Shown here: positions 42,165 through 52,219 of the stretch, piece by piece
Layout of the letters: each line of letters starts with the position of its first letter
Numbering within the stretch: position 1 is the stretch's first letter
Notes under the pieces: generated by a model
The model's input: the letters and a program-made list of their open reading frames with translations, nothing else
What the model was told of the DNA's origin: nothing
Databases searched by the model: none
Program-made: the position numbers and the translations under genes
IMG/VR virus record: IMGVR_UViG_3300047157_000197
Coordinates: 211,971-275,970 of that record
Origin: a virus
Direction: 5' to 3' (one strand)
DNA length: 64,000 bases

Positions 42165-42260
42165 ATGAGTAAAAAATTATCAACAAAGATGAAAAATCAT
42201 CGAGAACATACTGCCGAAAGGAGTGTAATTAAAAGAACAAGAAGAAAAAATAAAAAGTAA
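42165..42260 (+). CDS. Tiny basic protein
   Basis: 31 residues, almost half Lys/Arg, ending RTRRKNKK. Its stop is five bases before the next ATG. It could bind nucleic acid, or the frame could be fortuitous. Confidence 0.35.
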   Translation: MSKKLSTKMKNHREHTAERSVIKRTRRKNKK

Positions 42261-42264
42261 AGTT

Positions 42265-42630
42265 ATGAGTGAAAAAATTTATGTAAGAAAGTGTGAAAGA
42301 TACACACTATGGGAAGCAACAAAACCAATTGAGGTTGATGTTGAAAAATTAAGAAAGTGTGAACCACCATATGAAGGTAACACACCAGAAGAACTTTTAA
42401 ATTATTTTGGAGATAATGTTTGGTGTAACGAAGAATTCTATGAGAATGAAACTAATAAAGAAGTTTATGGTGAAGATGAAGTATATGATTTATCTATGGA
42501 AGAAGAATACGATATGGAAGTATATTCAGATTCAAGAAATAAAGGATGTGAAGATTGGATAGATGTTGGAGTACCAAATGAAGAATACACCAAGTATGGT
42601 GGATTTGAAGTAAAGGCAACAAATGTATAA
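42265..42630 (+). CDS. Acidic hypothetical protein
   Basis: 121 residues, very acidic, with many Tyr and Glu and several Cys (KCERYTLW, KCEPPYEG, GCEDWIDVG). It lies directly before GroEL but shows no GroES signature (no mobile loop or IVLxE motif). Function is unknown. Confidence 0.5.
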   Translation: MSEKIYVRKCERYTLWEATKPIEVDVEKLRKCEPPYEGNTPEELLNYFGDNVWCNEEFYENETNKEVYGEDEVYDLSMEEEYDMEVYSDSRNKGCEDWIDVGVPNEEYTKYGGFEVKATNV

Positions 42631-42633
42631 TAA

Positions 42634-44262
<1,629 letters not shown>

Positions 44263-44263
44263 T

Positions 44264-44398
44264 ATGGCTAAAACTAAACAAGAAGAGTGGTTACATGAAT
44301 TGGTGAAGAAATACTCCATTCCAACCAATGATAACACAGATAAGAGGGGTATATTAAACGAAACACAATTAAAGAATTTAAAAAATGGGAAGAACTAA
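44264..44398 (+). CDS. Tiny hypothetical protein
   Basis: 44 residues (AKTKQEEWLHELVKKYSIP ... NETQLKNLKNGKN), two bases after the GroEL stop and overlapping the next gene by 14 bases. Helical and basic. No family is recognised. Confidence 0.45.
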   Translation: MAKTKQEEWLHELVKKYSIPTNDNTDKRGILNETQLKNLKNGKN

Positions 44399-44690
44399 AA
44401 ACTTTCTTGATAGTCTAAACTTAAATGAAGAAGAACTAAATGAAGAGTTATATTCAAGAGCAGATTCAGAGTATCAATACAAAAAATGGTTAGAATCAGA
44501 AGAATTTGTAGAATATGTAAATGCAGAACTTGATTCAACAAGACCTAGGTATTCAGAATATGATATTATGCGTGCAACTAGATATGCATCTGAACATATT
44601 ACAATAGAACCAAGTGAAGTTGGTAAGGAAGTATATGATATGTTATTTTCTGAGAAGATAGAAGAATATCTAACTTGTAAAACTTTTTAA
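44385..44690 (+). CDS. Acidic helical hypothetical protein
   Basis: 101 residues, helical and acidic (SLNLNEEELNEELYSR...). No motif is recognised. It shares TAATG with the APRT gene. Confidence 0.5.
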   Translation: MGRTKNFLDSLNLNEEELNEELYSRADSEYQYKKWLESEEFVEYVNAELDSTRPRYSEYDIMRATRYASEHITIEPSEVGKEVYDMLFSEKIEEYLTCKTF

Positions 44691-45187
44691 TGAATTACTA
44701 TAAAGAACACATAGATAAGATTTCAAACTTTCCTATCGAGGGAATAACTTACAGAGATATTCAACCATTACTTGCAAATCATACAGTATTTATGGATGCA
44801 ATCAAAGATATGGGAAATCTCATAGAAACTAAACCTGATTATTGGATAGCATTGGAATCACGAGGATTCTTATTTGCATCTGCACTTTCAATGTTATTTG
44901 GTGGTGGAGTTAGATTAATTAGAAAAAAAGGGAAGTTAGGAAATAGTAGATTGATGAGAGTTGATTATGGATTAGAATATGGTAAAGATTCATTTGAAAT
45001 GGCTTATCTACCTCAATTCGATTTGGGTAAAGTTGTAATCGTAGATGATGTATATGCAACTGGTGGTACTATGAAAGCTGCTGAAGGTTTAGTTAAAGGA
45101 CATGGATTAGAAGTTATCGATAAACTATGTTTAATGGATATTGGTATTGTAAAAGACCACGATGTTAAATGTTTAGTAACTTATTAA
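44690..45187 (+). CDS. apt: Adenine phosphoribosyltransferase-like enzyme
   Basis: 165 residues. SNFPIEGITYRDIQPLLAN matches the APRT N-terminus (I-x-D-F-P-x-x-G-I-x-F-x-D). WIALESRGFLFASALS is the A-x-E-x-R-G-F-x-F-A loop, and VVIVDDVYATGGTMKAAEGL is the PRPP-binding motif. The enzyme turns adenine and PRPP into AMP. The nucleosidase two genes later releases adenine, which makes a salvage pair. Confidence 0.88.
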   Translation: MNYYKEHIDKISNFPIEGITYRDIQPLLANHTVFMDAIKDMGNLIETKPDYWIALESRGFLFASALSMLFGGGVRLIRKKGKLGNSRLMRVDYGLEYGKDSFEMAYLPQFDLGKVVIVDDVYATGGTMKAAEGLVKGHGLEVIDKLCLMDIGIVKDHDVKCLVTY

Positions 45188-45188
45188 T

Positions 45189-45452
45189 ATGAAACGTTGG
45201 AAAGAGTACACACAAAAACAAGAAAAAGAAGTATTTAGTAACTTATACAAATATGGTGTACTATATCTAGGAACTACATTAATGATGATTTCACCATTCA
45301 TTATTGATTCTATTTATGGAAAATTGGGAATGATTGTAGGTTTAATTCTCATCACAATTCAGACACAGAAAACAAAACAATATAATCTTTCCTTACTTAA
45401 TGCGGTGGGGATAGTTGGTTACTTATACGCATTATTAAAAAATATATTATGA
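45189..45452 (+). CDS. Two-helix membrane protein
   Basis: 87 residues with two or three membrane helices (YGVLYLGTTLMMISPFII, LGMIVGLILITIQTQ, LNAVGIVGYLYALLKN). No family is recognised. Overlaps the following gene by 4 bases. Confidence 0.52.
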   Translation: MKRWKEYTQKQEKEVFSNLYKYGVLYLGTTLMMISPFIIDSIYGKLGMIVGLILITIQTQKTKQYNLSLLNAVGIVGYLYALLKNIL

Positions 45453-45640
45453 AACAAATTGTATTATTTCTAATAATTATGGTATTGATGGGATTTACTA
45501 TTAGTACTACTCAAAAAGAAAACTCATGGGAAGTAAAATATCATGAAGTAAAAAAAGAAAGAGATTATTACAAAAAAACATCTGAACAACTTTTAAAAAA
45601 TTGGAAAGATTGTGAAGAAAAATTAGTAGAGGTTATTTAA
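45449..45640 (+). CDS. Small protein with N-terminal membrane helix, possibly Rz-like
   Basis: 63 residues. An N-terminal hydrophobic helix (IVLFLIIMVLMGFTIS) is followed by a charged coiled-coil-like stretch (VKYHEVKKERDYYKKTSEQLL) with one Cys. The layout resembles i-spanin (Rz) proteins, but no spanin partner is adjacent, so this is only a suggestion. Confidence 0.45.
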   Translation: MKQIVLFLIIMVLMGFTISTTQKENSWEVKYHEVKKERDYYKKTSEQLLKNWKDCEEKLVEVI

Positions 45641-46188
45641 TGAGTAAAACAATATTAGTATCTGCAACACCATTAGAACATGGTGGATTAACTGAGTTAA
45701 ATGGATTACCTATATTCCAAGTGGGAATTGGTAAAATCAATTCTGCTATGAATTTAACAGAACTAATTTTACAAGAGAAGCCAGATTTGGTTATAAACTT
45801 TGGTAGTTGTGGAAATCTTAAAAATCACAAAGTTAGTGAGGTTATTGAAGTTGGAACTGTTTATAATAATATAGATGTTAGACCTTTTGCACCATATGGT
45901 TGTACACCAGGAAATATTCCTTGTGGATTAAAATTATCAGATAGTGAAATTCGTTGTTTTACAACAGACCAAATATATGATAACTCTCGTTCAGATTATG
46001 CAGAGAAGTATTTAGAAATGATTAATGAATGTGATATCGTAGATATGGAATGTTATTCACTTGCATATGTTTGCAACCAATATGGGATAAATTTTAAATC
46101 TTACAAATGGGTAAGTGATGATGGAAATATTGATTCATGGGAAGAAAACGCAGCAATAGGATTTGAGAACTTTAAAAAAATAATATAA
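45640..46188 (+). CDS. MTA/SAH nucleosidase-like phosphorylase-family protein
   Basis: 182 residues. LVINFGSCGNLKNH and ECDIVDMECYSLAYVC (the M-E sugar-binding Glu) are motifs of the PNP_UDP_1 nucleosidase family; KWVSDDGNIDSWEENA ends with the catalytic Asp region (S-D). This is short for the family (~230). The enzyme would cleave S-adenosylhomocysteine or methylthioadenosine to adenine, which the APRT can use. Methyltransferases at 25237 and 47041 and the radical SAM protein would produce such substrates. Confidence 0.75.
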   Translation: MSKTILVSATPLEHGGLTELNGLPIFQVGIGKINSAMNLTELILQEKPDLVINFGSCGNLKNHKVSEVIEVGTVYNNIDVRPFAPYGCTPGNIPCGLKLSDSEIRCFTTDQIYDNSRSDYAEKYLEMINECDIVDMECYSLAYVCNQYGINFKSYKWVSDDGNIDSWEENAAIGFENFKKII

Positions 46189-46913
46189 TGAATATAGCAG
46201 TTTTAGTAGATATAATAAAAGAAACAAAAACAAACTGGAGATTTATATTTGAATCTCCTCTTTACGATAATATAAACTTCATACCAGGTCAATTAGTACA
46301 ATTGGTTGCTAAACCATACGCTCCAAGTGAGGGTGGAAATGCAATACAAAGAAATTATTCAGTTGCAAGTTATCCTGATAATACAAATAGATTTGAATTA
46401 ATTATTACTTACTTGGAGGGTGGGCAAATGAGTGAATATTTATTTAAAGATGTTAAAATAGGAGATGAGTTTGGATACAAAGGACCAATGGGAGTATTTA
46501 CACTACCAGATAATCTAATAGATAGAGATATTTATTTTGTATCTACTGGTTCGGGTATCTCACCATTTCGTTCAATGATAAATTATCTTCATCAGAATAA
46601 AATTCCATTTAAAAATATAAAATTATTCTTTGGTACACGAAAAGAATCTGATTTATTGTATAGAAAAGAATTAGAAACGATACAAGAAGAATTACCAAAT
46701 TTTGAATTCATTCCATGTTTATCAAGAGAAGATAAACCAGAATTTGCTCATGGATATGTACATGAACACTATCTTGATTTGATTGATAGTACAGATGAAA
46801 AACCTTGGGTTTATTTCTGTGGTTGGGATAGAATGATTTCAGAAGGTAGAAAACACCTCGATGAGAGAGGTTTTGAAATGTTTAAAGATATAAGAGTAGA
46901 AATATTTGGATAA
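46188..46913 (+). CDS. Ferredoxin-NAD(P)H reductase-like flavoprotein
   Basis: 241 residues, FNR superfamily. FIPGQLVQLVAKPYAPSEGG and QRNYSVASYPDN hold the FAD-binding R-x-Y-S motif; GPMGVFTLPD the second FAD segment; IYFVSTGSGISPFRSMINYL the NAD(P)-binding GxGxxP/S motif; WVYFCGWDRMISEGRKHL the C-terminal CG motif. No iron-sulfur domain is fused. It starts at the nucleosidase stop. A ferredoxin is encoded at 31391, so the phage may carry its own electron-transfer pair. Confidence 0.82.
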   Translation: MNIAVLVDIIKETKTNWRFIFESPLYDNINFIPGQLVQLVAKPYAPSEGGNAIQRNYSVASYPDNTNRFELIITYLEGGQMSEYLFKDVKIGDEFGYKGPMGVFTLPDNLIDRDIYFVSTGSGISPFRSMINYLHQNKIPFKNIKLFFGTRKESDLLYRKELETIQEELPNFEFIPCLSREDKPEFAHGYVHEHYLDLIDSTDEKPWVYFCGWDRMISEGRKHLDERGFEMFKDIRVEIFG

Positions 46914-47044
46914 TGAAAAAAACAACTCAAACAGAATTATTTGATTTACTTTATACTTTAGAGGATAAATTCGAATACGATGAAACCAAGGCGGGATTAA
47001 GAATAGGTTTATTGATAAATGACTTACAAAACGAACTATTATGA
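46913..47044 (+). CDS. Tiny hypothetical protein
   Basis: 43 residues (KKTTQTELFDLLYTLEDKF ... GLRIGLLINDLQNELL). Its start overlaps the reductase stop (TAATG) and its end overlaps the methyltransferase start (ATGA), supporting translation. Helical; function unknown. Confidence 0.45.
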   Translation: MKKTTQTELFDLLYTLEDKFEYDETKAGLRIGLLINDLQNELL

Positions 47045-48402
47045 AATTATTATTAGGAGATTGTATTGACAAACTTAAAGAGTTAGATGACAATAGTGTA
47101 GATAGTATTGTTACAGACCCACCATATGGGTTATCCTTTATGGGTAAAAAATGGGATTATGATGTTCCCTCTCAAGAAATCTTTGAGGAATGTTTAAGAG
47201 TTCTAAAACCAGGTGGCCATCTATTATCATTTGCCGGTTCACGAACTTATCACAGAATGGCAGTTAGAGTAGAAGATGCTGGATTTGAGATAAGAGACCA
47301 GATAATGTGGATATATGGTTCAGGTTTTCCAAAATCTATGAATATAGGAAAAGCTATGGATAAAGTACAAGGTAATGAAAGAAAGGTAATTGGTAAACAA
47401 AACTACTCAATTCCAAAAGCAGATAACACTATACAAGCCAGTTCCTATGGTATAAGTGGAGGTTTATTGAAAGATGGAAAAAAAGCAGAAAGATTAGTAC
47501 CTGATATAACCAAAGGAAACTCTGAATACGAGGGTTGGGGAACTGCTCTCAAACCAGCTCACGAACCAATTGTAATGGCAAGAAAACCACTTTCAGAAAA
47601 AACTGTTGTAGATAATGTATTAGAATGGGGAACTGGTGGAATTAATGTAGAGGAAAGTAGAATACCATATAAATCAAAAGATGATATGGAAATTAGAAAA
47701 AATACACATCGTGAAACAAATAAATTAGGAGATGGTAATTTTGGTGGAGGTAAATATTCACAACCTGTTGAAAGTGGCAGATTTCCTTCAAACATAATCT
47801 TTGATGAAGAAGCAGGTAAGATACTTGATGAACAAAGTGGTATATCCAAATCCACAGGTGGTAGAAGTGGAAACAAAGAAGGAGTTGGTCAAAATGGAAT
47901 ATATGGTCAATATAGTGGAGAAGTAAGAGATGAAAATCCTGGTCTTGGTGATATTGGTGGAGCATCTCGTTTCTTTTATTGTCCTAAAACTTCTAAAACT
48001 GATAGAAACGAAGGATTAGAAGATTTTGAAATAAAACAAACTGTTGGTGGAGGTGGTGGTATAGGTGATTATCAAGATGACGTAAATAGTGCAAGTGGTA
48101 AGTTTGGTAGTGAAAAAGCACCAAGTAAGAACAATCACCCAACAGTCAAACCAACAGATTTGATGTTATACCTTATTCGCTTAGTTACTCCAAAAGGTGG
48201 AACTACTTTAGACCCATTTATGGGTAGTGGTTCAACTGGTAAAGCTGCAACTCGTGGTGGATTTGATTTTATAGGTATTGAAAGAGAAAAAGATTATATG
48301 GAAATTGCAAAAACAAGAATCCAATATGAAAAAGATAATCCTTATAATGAAGAAAAGAAAGAGCGAGTAAAAATAAATAAAAATGCAAATAAATTTTTCT
48401 AG
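47041..48402 (+). CDS. Beta-class DNA methyltransferase, copy 2 (intact)
   Basis: 453 residues. SIVTDPPYGLSFMGKKWDYD is motif IV (DPPY, as in N6-adenine or N4-cytosine enzymes); LDPFMGSGSTGKAATRGGFDF with GIEREKDYMEIAKTRI is motif I and flank. The central variable part (~120-300) is the target-recognition domain. It differs from the paralog at 39461 mainly in this central part, so the two may recognise different sites or are a recent duplication with recombination. No cognate nuclease is nearby: an orphan enzyme probably protecting phage DNA. Confidence 0.88.
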   Translation: MKLLLGDCIDKLKELDDNSVDSIVTDPPYGLSFMGKKWDYDVPSQEIFEECLRVLKPGGHLLSFAGSRTYHRMAVRVEDAGFEIRDQIMWIYGSGFPKSMNIGKAMDKVQGNERKVIGKQNYSIPKADNTIQASSYGISGGLLKDGKKAERLVPDITKGNSEYEGWGTALKPAHEPIVMARKPLSEKTVVDNVLEWGTGGINVEESRIPYKSKDDMEIRKNTHRETNKLGDGNFGGGKYSQPVESGRFPSNIIFDEEAGKILDEQSGISKSTGGRSGNKEGVGQNGIYGQYSGEVRDENPGLGDIGGASRFFYCPKTSKTDRNEGLEDFEIKQTVGGGGGIGDYQDDVNSASGKFGSEKAPSKNNHPTVKPTDLMLYLIRLVTPKGGTTLDPFMGSGSTGKAATRGGFDFIGIEREKDYMEIAKTRIQYEKDNPYNEEKKERVKINKNANKFF

Positions 48403-48408
48403 AATAAT

Positions 48409-48573
48409 ATGGTAGAATTTTTTAGACACATATTTGGAATCTGTGGTGAACATTTTCATCCGAACATTTGGAACACGATGGCATCTTTGCCAATCATAGC
48501 AACAACTGTACATTATATCAAATGTAAATGTGGTGGTTGGTTCAGACATAAAAAAGATTGTGAAAATAAATAA
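48409..48573 (+). CDS. Small Cys/His protein
   Basis: 54 residues. GICGEHFHPNIWN, then a hydrophobic part (MASLPIIATTVHYI) and CKCGGWFRHKKDC. The Cys and His could bind zinc. It follows the methyltransferase by six bases. Confidence 0.45.
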   Translation: MVEFFRHIFGICGEHFHPNIWNTMASLPIIATTVHYIKCKCGGWFRHKKDCENK

Positions 48574-48574
48574 T

Positions 48575-48826
48575 ATGAATTGGAATCAACTAGAACATCA
48601 ACTTAAAGCAAAAGAATACAGTTCACTACCACAAAAGATAATGATGGAGAAGTGGGAAGCATCTGGTAGAGATTTACATACATATTGGAATTCTATCGAA
48701 TGGGATTCTTCTTGGTTAAAACACGATACACCTGAAGAACGATATGCTAAAGATGTAACACGAGAATTTAATAGACATCCATTTAGAGAATATATAGAGA
48801 AACCCAAAGAATATATAGAATCGTGA
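48575..48826 (+). CDS. Small hypothetical protein
   Basis: 83 residues from ATG 48575, one base after the preceding stop; the in-frame ATG at 48530 is less likely. Helical, with aromatic DLHTYWNSIEWDSSW and a basic end. No family is recognised. It overlaps the DUF2805 gene by four bases. Confidence 0.5.
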   Translation: MNWNQLEHQLKAKEYSSLPQKIMMEKWEASGRDLHTYWNSIEWDSSWLKHDTPEERYAKDVTREFNRHPFREYIEKPKEYIES

Positions 48827-49053
48827 AGATAGAAGATATAGATAGAATAATTGAAATGGCTTGGGAAGATAGAACTCCATTCGAAGCAATAGAATATCAG
48901 TTTGGTATCAAAGAGAATGAAGTTCGTAAGATAATGAGAACTCATATGAAAGAGTCATCATTTAAGATGTGGAGAGAACGAGTAAAAGGTAGAAAAACAA
49001 AACACAGTAAAACATCAGAATCAAATAGATTCAAATCTAAAAATCAGAAATAA
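48823..49053 (+). CDS. DUF2805/TIGR03643 family protein
   Basis: 76 residues from GTG 48823. DIDRIIEMAWEDRTPFEAIE, FGIKENEVRKIMR and SSFKMWRERVKGRKTKH match the TIGR03643/DUF2805 family almost throughout. The predicted helix-turn-helix shape suggests nucleic-acid binding. The family is frequent in Bacteroidetes and cyanobacteria. Biochemical function is not known. Confidence 0.8.
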   Translation: MKIEDIDRIIEMAWEDRTPFEAIEYQFGIKENEVRKIMRTHMKESSFKMWRERVKGRKTKHSKTSESNRFKSKNQK

Positions 49054-49054
49054 T

Positions 49055-49156
49055 ATGGAAACATTAATGTGGTTAGCTGTAGCAGGTGTAGTAATGGTAG
49101 TAGGTAAAAAGATAGGTCAATTCCTATGGCCTGAAGATTGGGAAAATTATGAGTAA
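49055..49156 (+). CDS. Tiny membrane protein
   Basis: 33 residues with one helix (LMWLAVAGVVMVVGKKI) and a short acidic tail (WPEDWENYE). It overlaps the next gene by eight bases. Function is unknown. Confidence 0.42.
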   Translation: METLMWLAVAGVVMVVGKKIGQFLWPEDWENYE

Positions 49157-49334
49157 AGAATCGAAAGAATGGTTAGATAGAAACGAATGGCCAGATTTAC
49201 CAATAGATAGTTCAGCTTATTCTCATTATACATACCTATCTGAGTTGTTAGAACAATTTGGAAAAGAATATCACGAAAAACAACTTGTGAAATACGCATT
49301 AGTTCAAAAAACTAAATTCAAAAAATACTTATAA
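49149..49334 (+). CDS. Small hypothetical protein
   Basis: 61 residues (KESKEWLDRNEWPDLPIDSS...). Acidic at the front, basic at the end, helical. No family is recognised. Last gene before the class I promoter at 49336. Confidence 0.48.
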   Translation: MSKESKEWLDRNEWPDLPIDSSAYSHYTYLSELLEQFGKEYHEKQLVKYALVQKTKFKKYL

Positions 49335-49335
49335 A

Positions 49336-49367
49336 ATTAGGATATATCAAATATTTTTTGTATATTT
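49336..49367 (+). promoter_or_regulatory. Class I promoter
   Basis: TTAGGA (49336-49341), 18 bases, TATATTTG (49360-49367), 23 bases before the start at 49391; one of the best matches. A CTTAAAAC element lies just before the ATG. Confidence 0.75.
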
Positions 49368-49390
49368 GTATAAATATTAAAACTTAAAAC

Positions 49391-49876
49391 ATGGCGTATA
49401 ACCCATTTCGTTGGTTCACAGAAGGCAAGTACCGAACCAAACCACTTAAAAAATCATCACCACTTTTGTTAAAAATACAAAATGGTGATTTTGAATACTC
49501 CCCTTTTTTCTTAGAATCAAAAGATAATGATAAACTTTATGATGATATGTTCCAACAATATATGGAAACATCTCAAATCAGAGATATTAATGATAGAAAA
49601 GTAGAGGCACATGAATATGCTAAGATGAAGAGAATCAAAGCACAGAAGTTAATGGAAAAGGGTGTCGAGGAGGAACAGAGTAGGTTGCATGAATTAAAAA
49701 ATCAACTAGAATTAGAATTTGGTAAAGATTTGTGGGAAAAATGTTTGGAAAAGAAAAGAGGAAAAGGTACTACCGAAGATATGTATTGGTGGTACAAGAA
49801 ACAATGTAAAATGGGACAAACACCATCAGAGATAGCAATTGCATTGGGTAGAACAACAACAAAAGGATTAAGATGA
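49391..49876 (+). CDS. Coiled-coil protein with C-terminal helix-turn-helix
   Basis: 161 residues. Residues ~60-120 form a charged coiled coil (AHEYAKMKRIKAQKLMEKG ... LHELKNQLELEFG). The end WWYKKQCKMGQTPSEIAIAL resembles a short helix-turn-helix. First gene after a strong class I promoter; the operon continues into the SGNH cluster. It could be a regulator or structural accessory. Confidence 0.55.
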   Translation: MAYNPFRWFTEGKYRTKPLKKSSPLLLKIQNGDFEYSPFFLESKDNDKLYDDMFQQYMETSQIRDINDRKVEAHEYAKMKRIKAQKLMEKGVEEEQSRLHELKNQLELEFGKDLWEKCLEKKRGKGTTEDMYWWYKKQCKMGQTPSEIAIALGRTTTKGLR

Positions 49877-50049
49877 TGAAAGCATATATGAAAGTATGGA
49901 ATACCATACGAACTTGTAACTACATTCATTTAGAAAATGGTAGTGTATTGAAGTTAATAAATAACTTTAACAATATGTATAAAGACAAGGCTCGTTATAA
50001 TGAACTTATGTCAGATTATAATAATAAATTAAATAGTATAAATAACTAA
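49876..50049 (+). CDS. Small hypothetical protein
   Basis: 57 residues (KAYMKVWNTIRTCNYIHLENG...), Asn-rich at the C-terminus. It overlaps the upstream stop (TGATG). No family is recognised. Confidence 0.45.
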   Translation: MKAYMKVWNTIRTCNYIHLENGSVLKLINNFNNMYKDKARYNELMSDYNNKLNSINN

Positions 50050-50061
50050 TTTTTGAAAGTT

Positions 50062-50337
50062 ATGGAAATAAAAAGAAATAGGTATGGTGTAGAAAGAGTT
50101 TATGAAAAGATTGATGAGACTAGAATCAGAATCACAGGTGAATCTTTGCTTACAAGAGGCTCTAACGATGAAAACGGAGTTCAAATGATGTTTGACTTTG
50201 AAGGAGGTCCTTGTTTTACTGTTGGTGGAACTTTGGATTATATGAATACAAAATGGCTAGTCAAATCAATTACTGTTGATACAAATATCAGAGAAGAGAA
50301 TTTAGCATCAGTAGTTTGTGTTGTTGCAATTAAGTAA
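50062..50337 (+). CDS. Small hypothetical beta-rich protein
   Basis: 91 residues from ATG 50062 (a TTG at 50053 would add three). Strands such as YGVERVYEKIDETRIRITGES and MFDFEGGPCFTVGGTLDY. No family is recognised. It lies four bases before the next gene. Confidence 0.5.
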   Translation: MEIKRNRYGVERVYEKIDETRIRITGESLLTRGSNDENGVQMMFDFEGGPCFTVGGTLDYMNTKWLVKSITVDTNIREENLASVVCVVAIK

Positions 50338-50341
50338 CTTG

Positions 50342-50677
50342 ATGAGTTTAGATAGAAAATATAAAGTTAAACATATTTACATAGGAGAGGATGATGTCCA
50401 AGAGTGGACACAAGGTGTTGGAAAATATACTTTAATGCCTTTAATGTTTAGAGGAATTAAAAAAATAATAGAACTTAACTTAAAAAAATATCATTTTGCA
50501 AGAGTTGAATGTGTTATTAGAACAGAAAAAAAGGCATTCGATTTTTATGTAAAAGAAGATGGTATTTGGGATTCTCTTGAAAAAGTAATGGAGTGGGCAA
50601 TTGATGAAGAAGAATACGAAATGTGTTCTGAAATTAAAAAATTAGAAGAACTTTTAGATAAAGATAATACGTTTTGA
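50342..50677 (+). CDS. Small protein with UVR-like C-terminus
   Basis: 111 residues from ATG 50342. The N-terminal part is beta/alpha (KYKVKHIYIGEDDVQEW). The C-terminal helix pair DEEEYEMCSEIKKLEELLDK resembles the UVR/UvrB-C interaction motif. The proteins at 34802 and 60421 carry similar short helices. Function is unknown. Confidence 0.48.
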   Translation: MSLDRKYKVKHIYIGEDDVQEWTQGVGKYTLMPLMFRGIKKIIELNLKKYHFARVECVIRTEKKAFDFYVKEDGIWDSLEKVMEWAIDEEEYEMCSEIKKLEELLDKDNTF

Positions 50678-51417
50678 AAATATTAGTTATAGGAGATAGT
50701 TGTACAGATGTTTTTGTATATGGTAGTTGTGATAGGTTATGTCCTGAAGCACCAATACCTGTATTCAAACCATCAAAAACCATAACCAACCAAGGTATGG
50801 CTGGAAACGTTGTTGATAACCTCAGAGCATTAGGAGTTAGAAAAACTGAACTAATCACTAACAACGAACAAATCATAAAAACAAGATATGTAGAAACTAA
50901 ATCAAACCAAATGCTACTTAGAGTAGATGGTAATGATAAAGTTTCTAATTCATTTGATTATCGTAAGGTAGATTTTGATTCATATGATGCAGTAATTGTA
51001 TCTGATTATGATAAAGGATATCTAACGTATAAAGATATTGGTGAAATTGGTAAAAAATCTAAACTATCTTTTATTGATACTAAAAAAACAATAGGTAGTG
51101 GAGATTACTTCAAAGATTATACATTTGTAAAAATGAATGAAGAAGAATGGGATAATTGTGTTTCAAAAGGTGCAATTTATTCAGATTGGAAGAATAATTT
51201 AATTGTAACTATGTCTGAAAGAGGATGTATGTATGATGAGAAAAGATATCCGGTTGATAATACAATTGAAGTAAGAGATTTGAGTGGTGCAGGTGATACT
51301 TGGATGGCATCATTTGTAATGAAATATGTAGAAACTTCAAATATTGATACATCAATAATATTTGCAAATGATAATGCAACAATAGTAGTACAAAAAAGAG
51401 GTGTAACAACAATATGA
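50674..51417 (+). CDS. PfkB-family sugar kinase, HldE-N-like
   Basis: 247 residues from TTG 50674 (overlaps the upstream stop by 4). ILVIGDSCTDVFVYG with RLCPEAPIPVF is the RfaE/HldE-type start, NQGMAGNVVDNLRALG the substrate-binding Gly motif, and VRDLSGAGDTWMASFVMKY the catalytic GAGD motif with the base Asp. HldE-N phosphorylates heptose-7-phosphate. It is somewhat short (about 310 expected), lacking part of the middle. With cytidylyl- or nucleotidyltransferase genes elsewhere in the window, it could make an activated heptose-like sugar. Confidence 0.8.
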   Translation: MKILVIGDSCTDVFVYGSCDRLCPEAPIPVFKPSKTITNQGMAGNVVDNLRALGVRKTELITNNEQIIKTRYVETKSNQMLLRVDGNDKVSNSFDYRKVDFDSYDAVIVSDYDKGYLTYKDIGEIGKKSKLSFIDTKKTIGSGDYFKDYTFVKMNEEEWDNCVSKGAIYSDWKNNLIVTMSERGCMYDEKRYPVDNTIEVRDLSGAGDTWMASFVMKYVETSNIDTSIIFANDNATIVVQKRGVTTI

Positions 51418-52217
51418 TAAAAGAAATAATTTGTATAGGAACTTCTTTTACAGAAGGGTCTGGATTAAATCCAAAAGGTAAAAAAGATGTAAACCAAGCT
51501 GTAAAATGGTATAAAGAAAATAAAAATATTACAATAAAATCACTGTCAGAATACTCCTGGCCAAATGTTCTATCTGAACTATTAGATATAAAAGTAAGAA
51601 ATTTAGGTAAATGTGGTTCAAGTATAGAATATCTTATGAGAACTCTTGAAGAAATACTTGAAACCGAAGATTACTCAAATAAATTATTTATCTTAGAATA
51701 CTCTAGTTGGGGTAGAAGTGAATTATGGTCATCAGAATATAATCAATGGATAGTTGCAAATTGGGGACATAAAAATGGAGATGAACCATCAGATGGATAT
51801 GCTACTATGCTTTCTACTGATTATAATTTCGGAGAACAATTACCTCATTCAGAAATAAATTTTTATGATGAATTTTTAAATAAATTTTTTAATGAAAAAG
51901 AATTTTTAAAACAAAGAGATAGACATTTCTTAAACTTATTATATAAACTTAAATCTAAAAATATTAAATATCAAGTACTTCTATTAGAGAATTGTTTCTT
52001 AAATGAACTAGAATCTAATCCATTGTTTAACAATAAAGATTTAGATTTTAAAATAGATAATAAGCATTGTGATTTATGGGGATTTGTAGAAAAGAAGGGT
52101 TGGACACTAACTGCAGAAACAAACGGAAAAATAAAGGATGACCACCCATCAATTTCAGGACATCGATTTCTAGCTGAAGAACTTGCAAGAAAATTAAAAG
52201 TAGTTAATAACATATAA
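51414..52217 (+). CDS. SGNH/GDSL-like hydrolase family protein 2
   Basis: 267 residues. EIICIGTSFTEGSGLNPKG carries the first-block Ser, NLGKCGSSIEYL the Gly-block, FILEYSSWGRSEL a strand before the third block, and KIKDDHPSISGHRFLAEELA the D-x-H/HPS-GH end block. No signal peptide, so it acts in the cytosol. It starts at the sugar kinase stop (ATGA). Confidence 0.68.
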   Translation: MIKEIICIGTSFTEGSGLNPKGKKDVNQAVKWYKENKNITIKSLSEYSWPNVLSELLDIKVRNLGKCGSSIEYLMRTLEEILETEDYSNKLFILEYSSWGRSELWSSEYNQWIVANWGHKNGDEPSDGYATMLSTDYNFGEQLPHSEINFYDEFLNKFFNEKEFLKQRDRHFLNLLYKLKSKNIKYQVLLLENCFLNELESNPLFNNKDLDFKIDNKHCDLWGFVEKKGWTLTAETNGKIKDDHPSISGHRFLAEELARKLKVVNNI

Positions 52218-52219
52218 AG

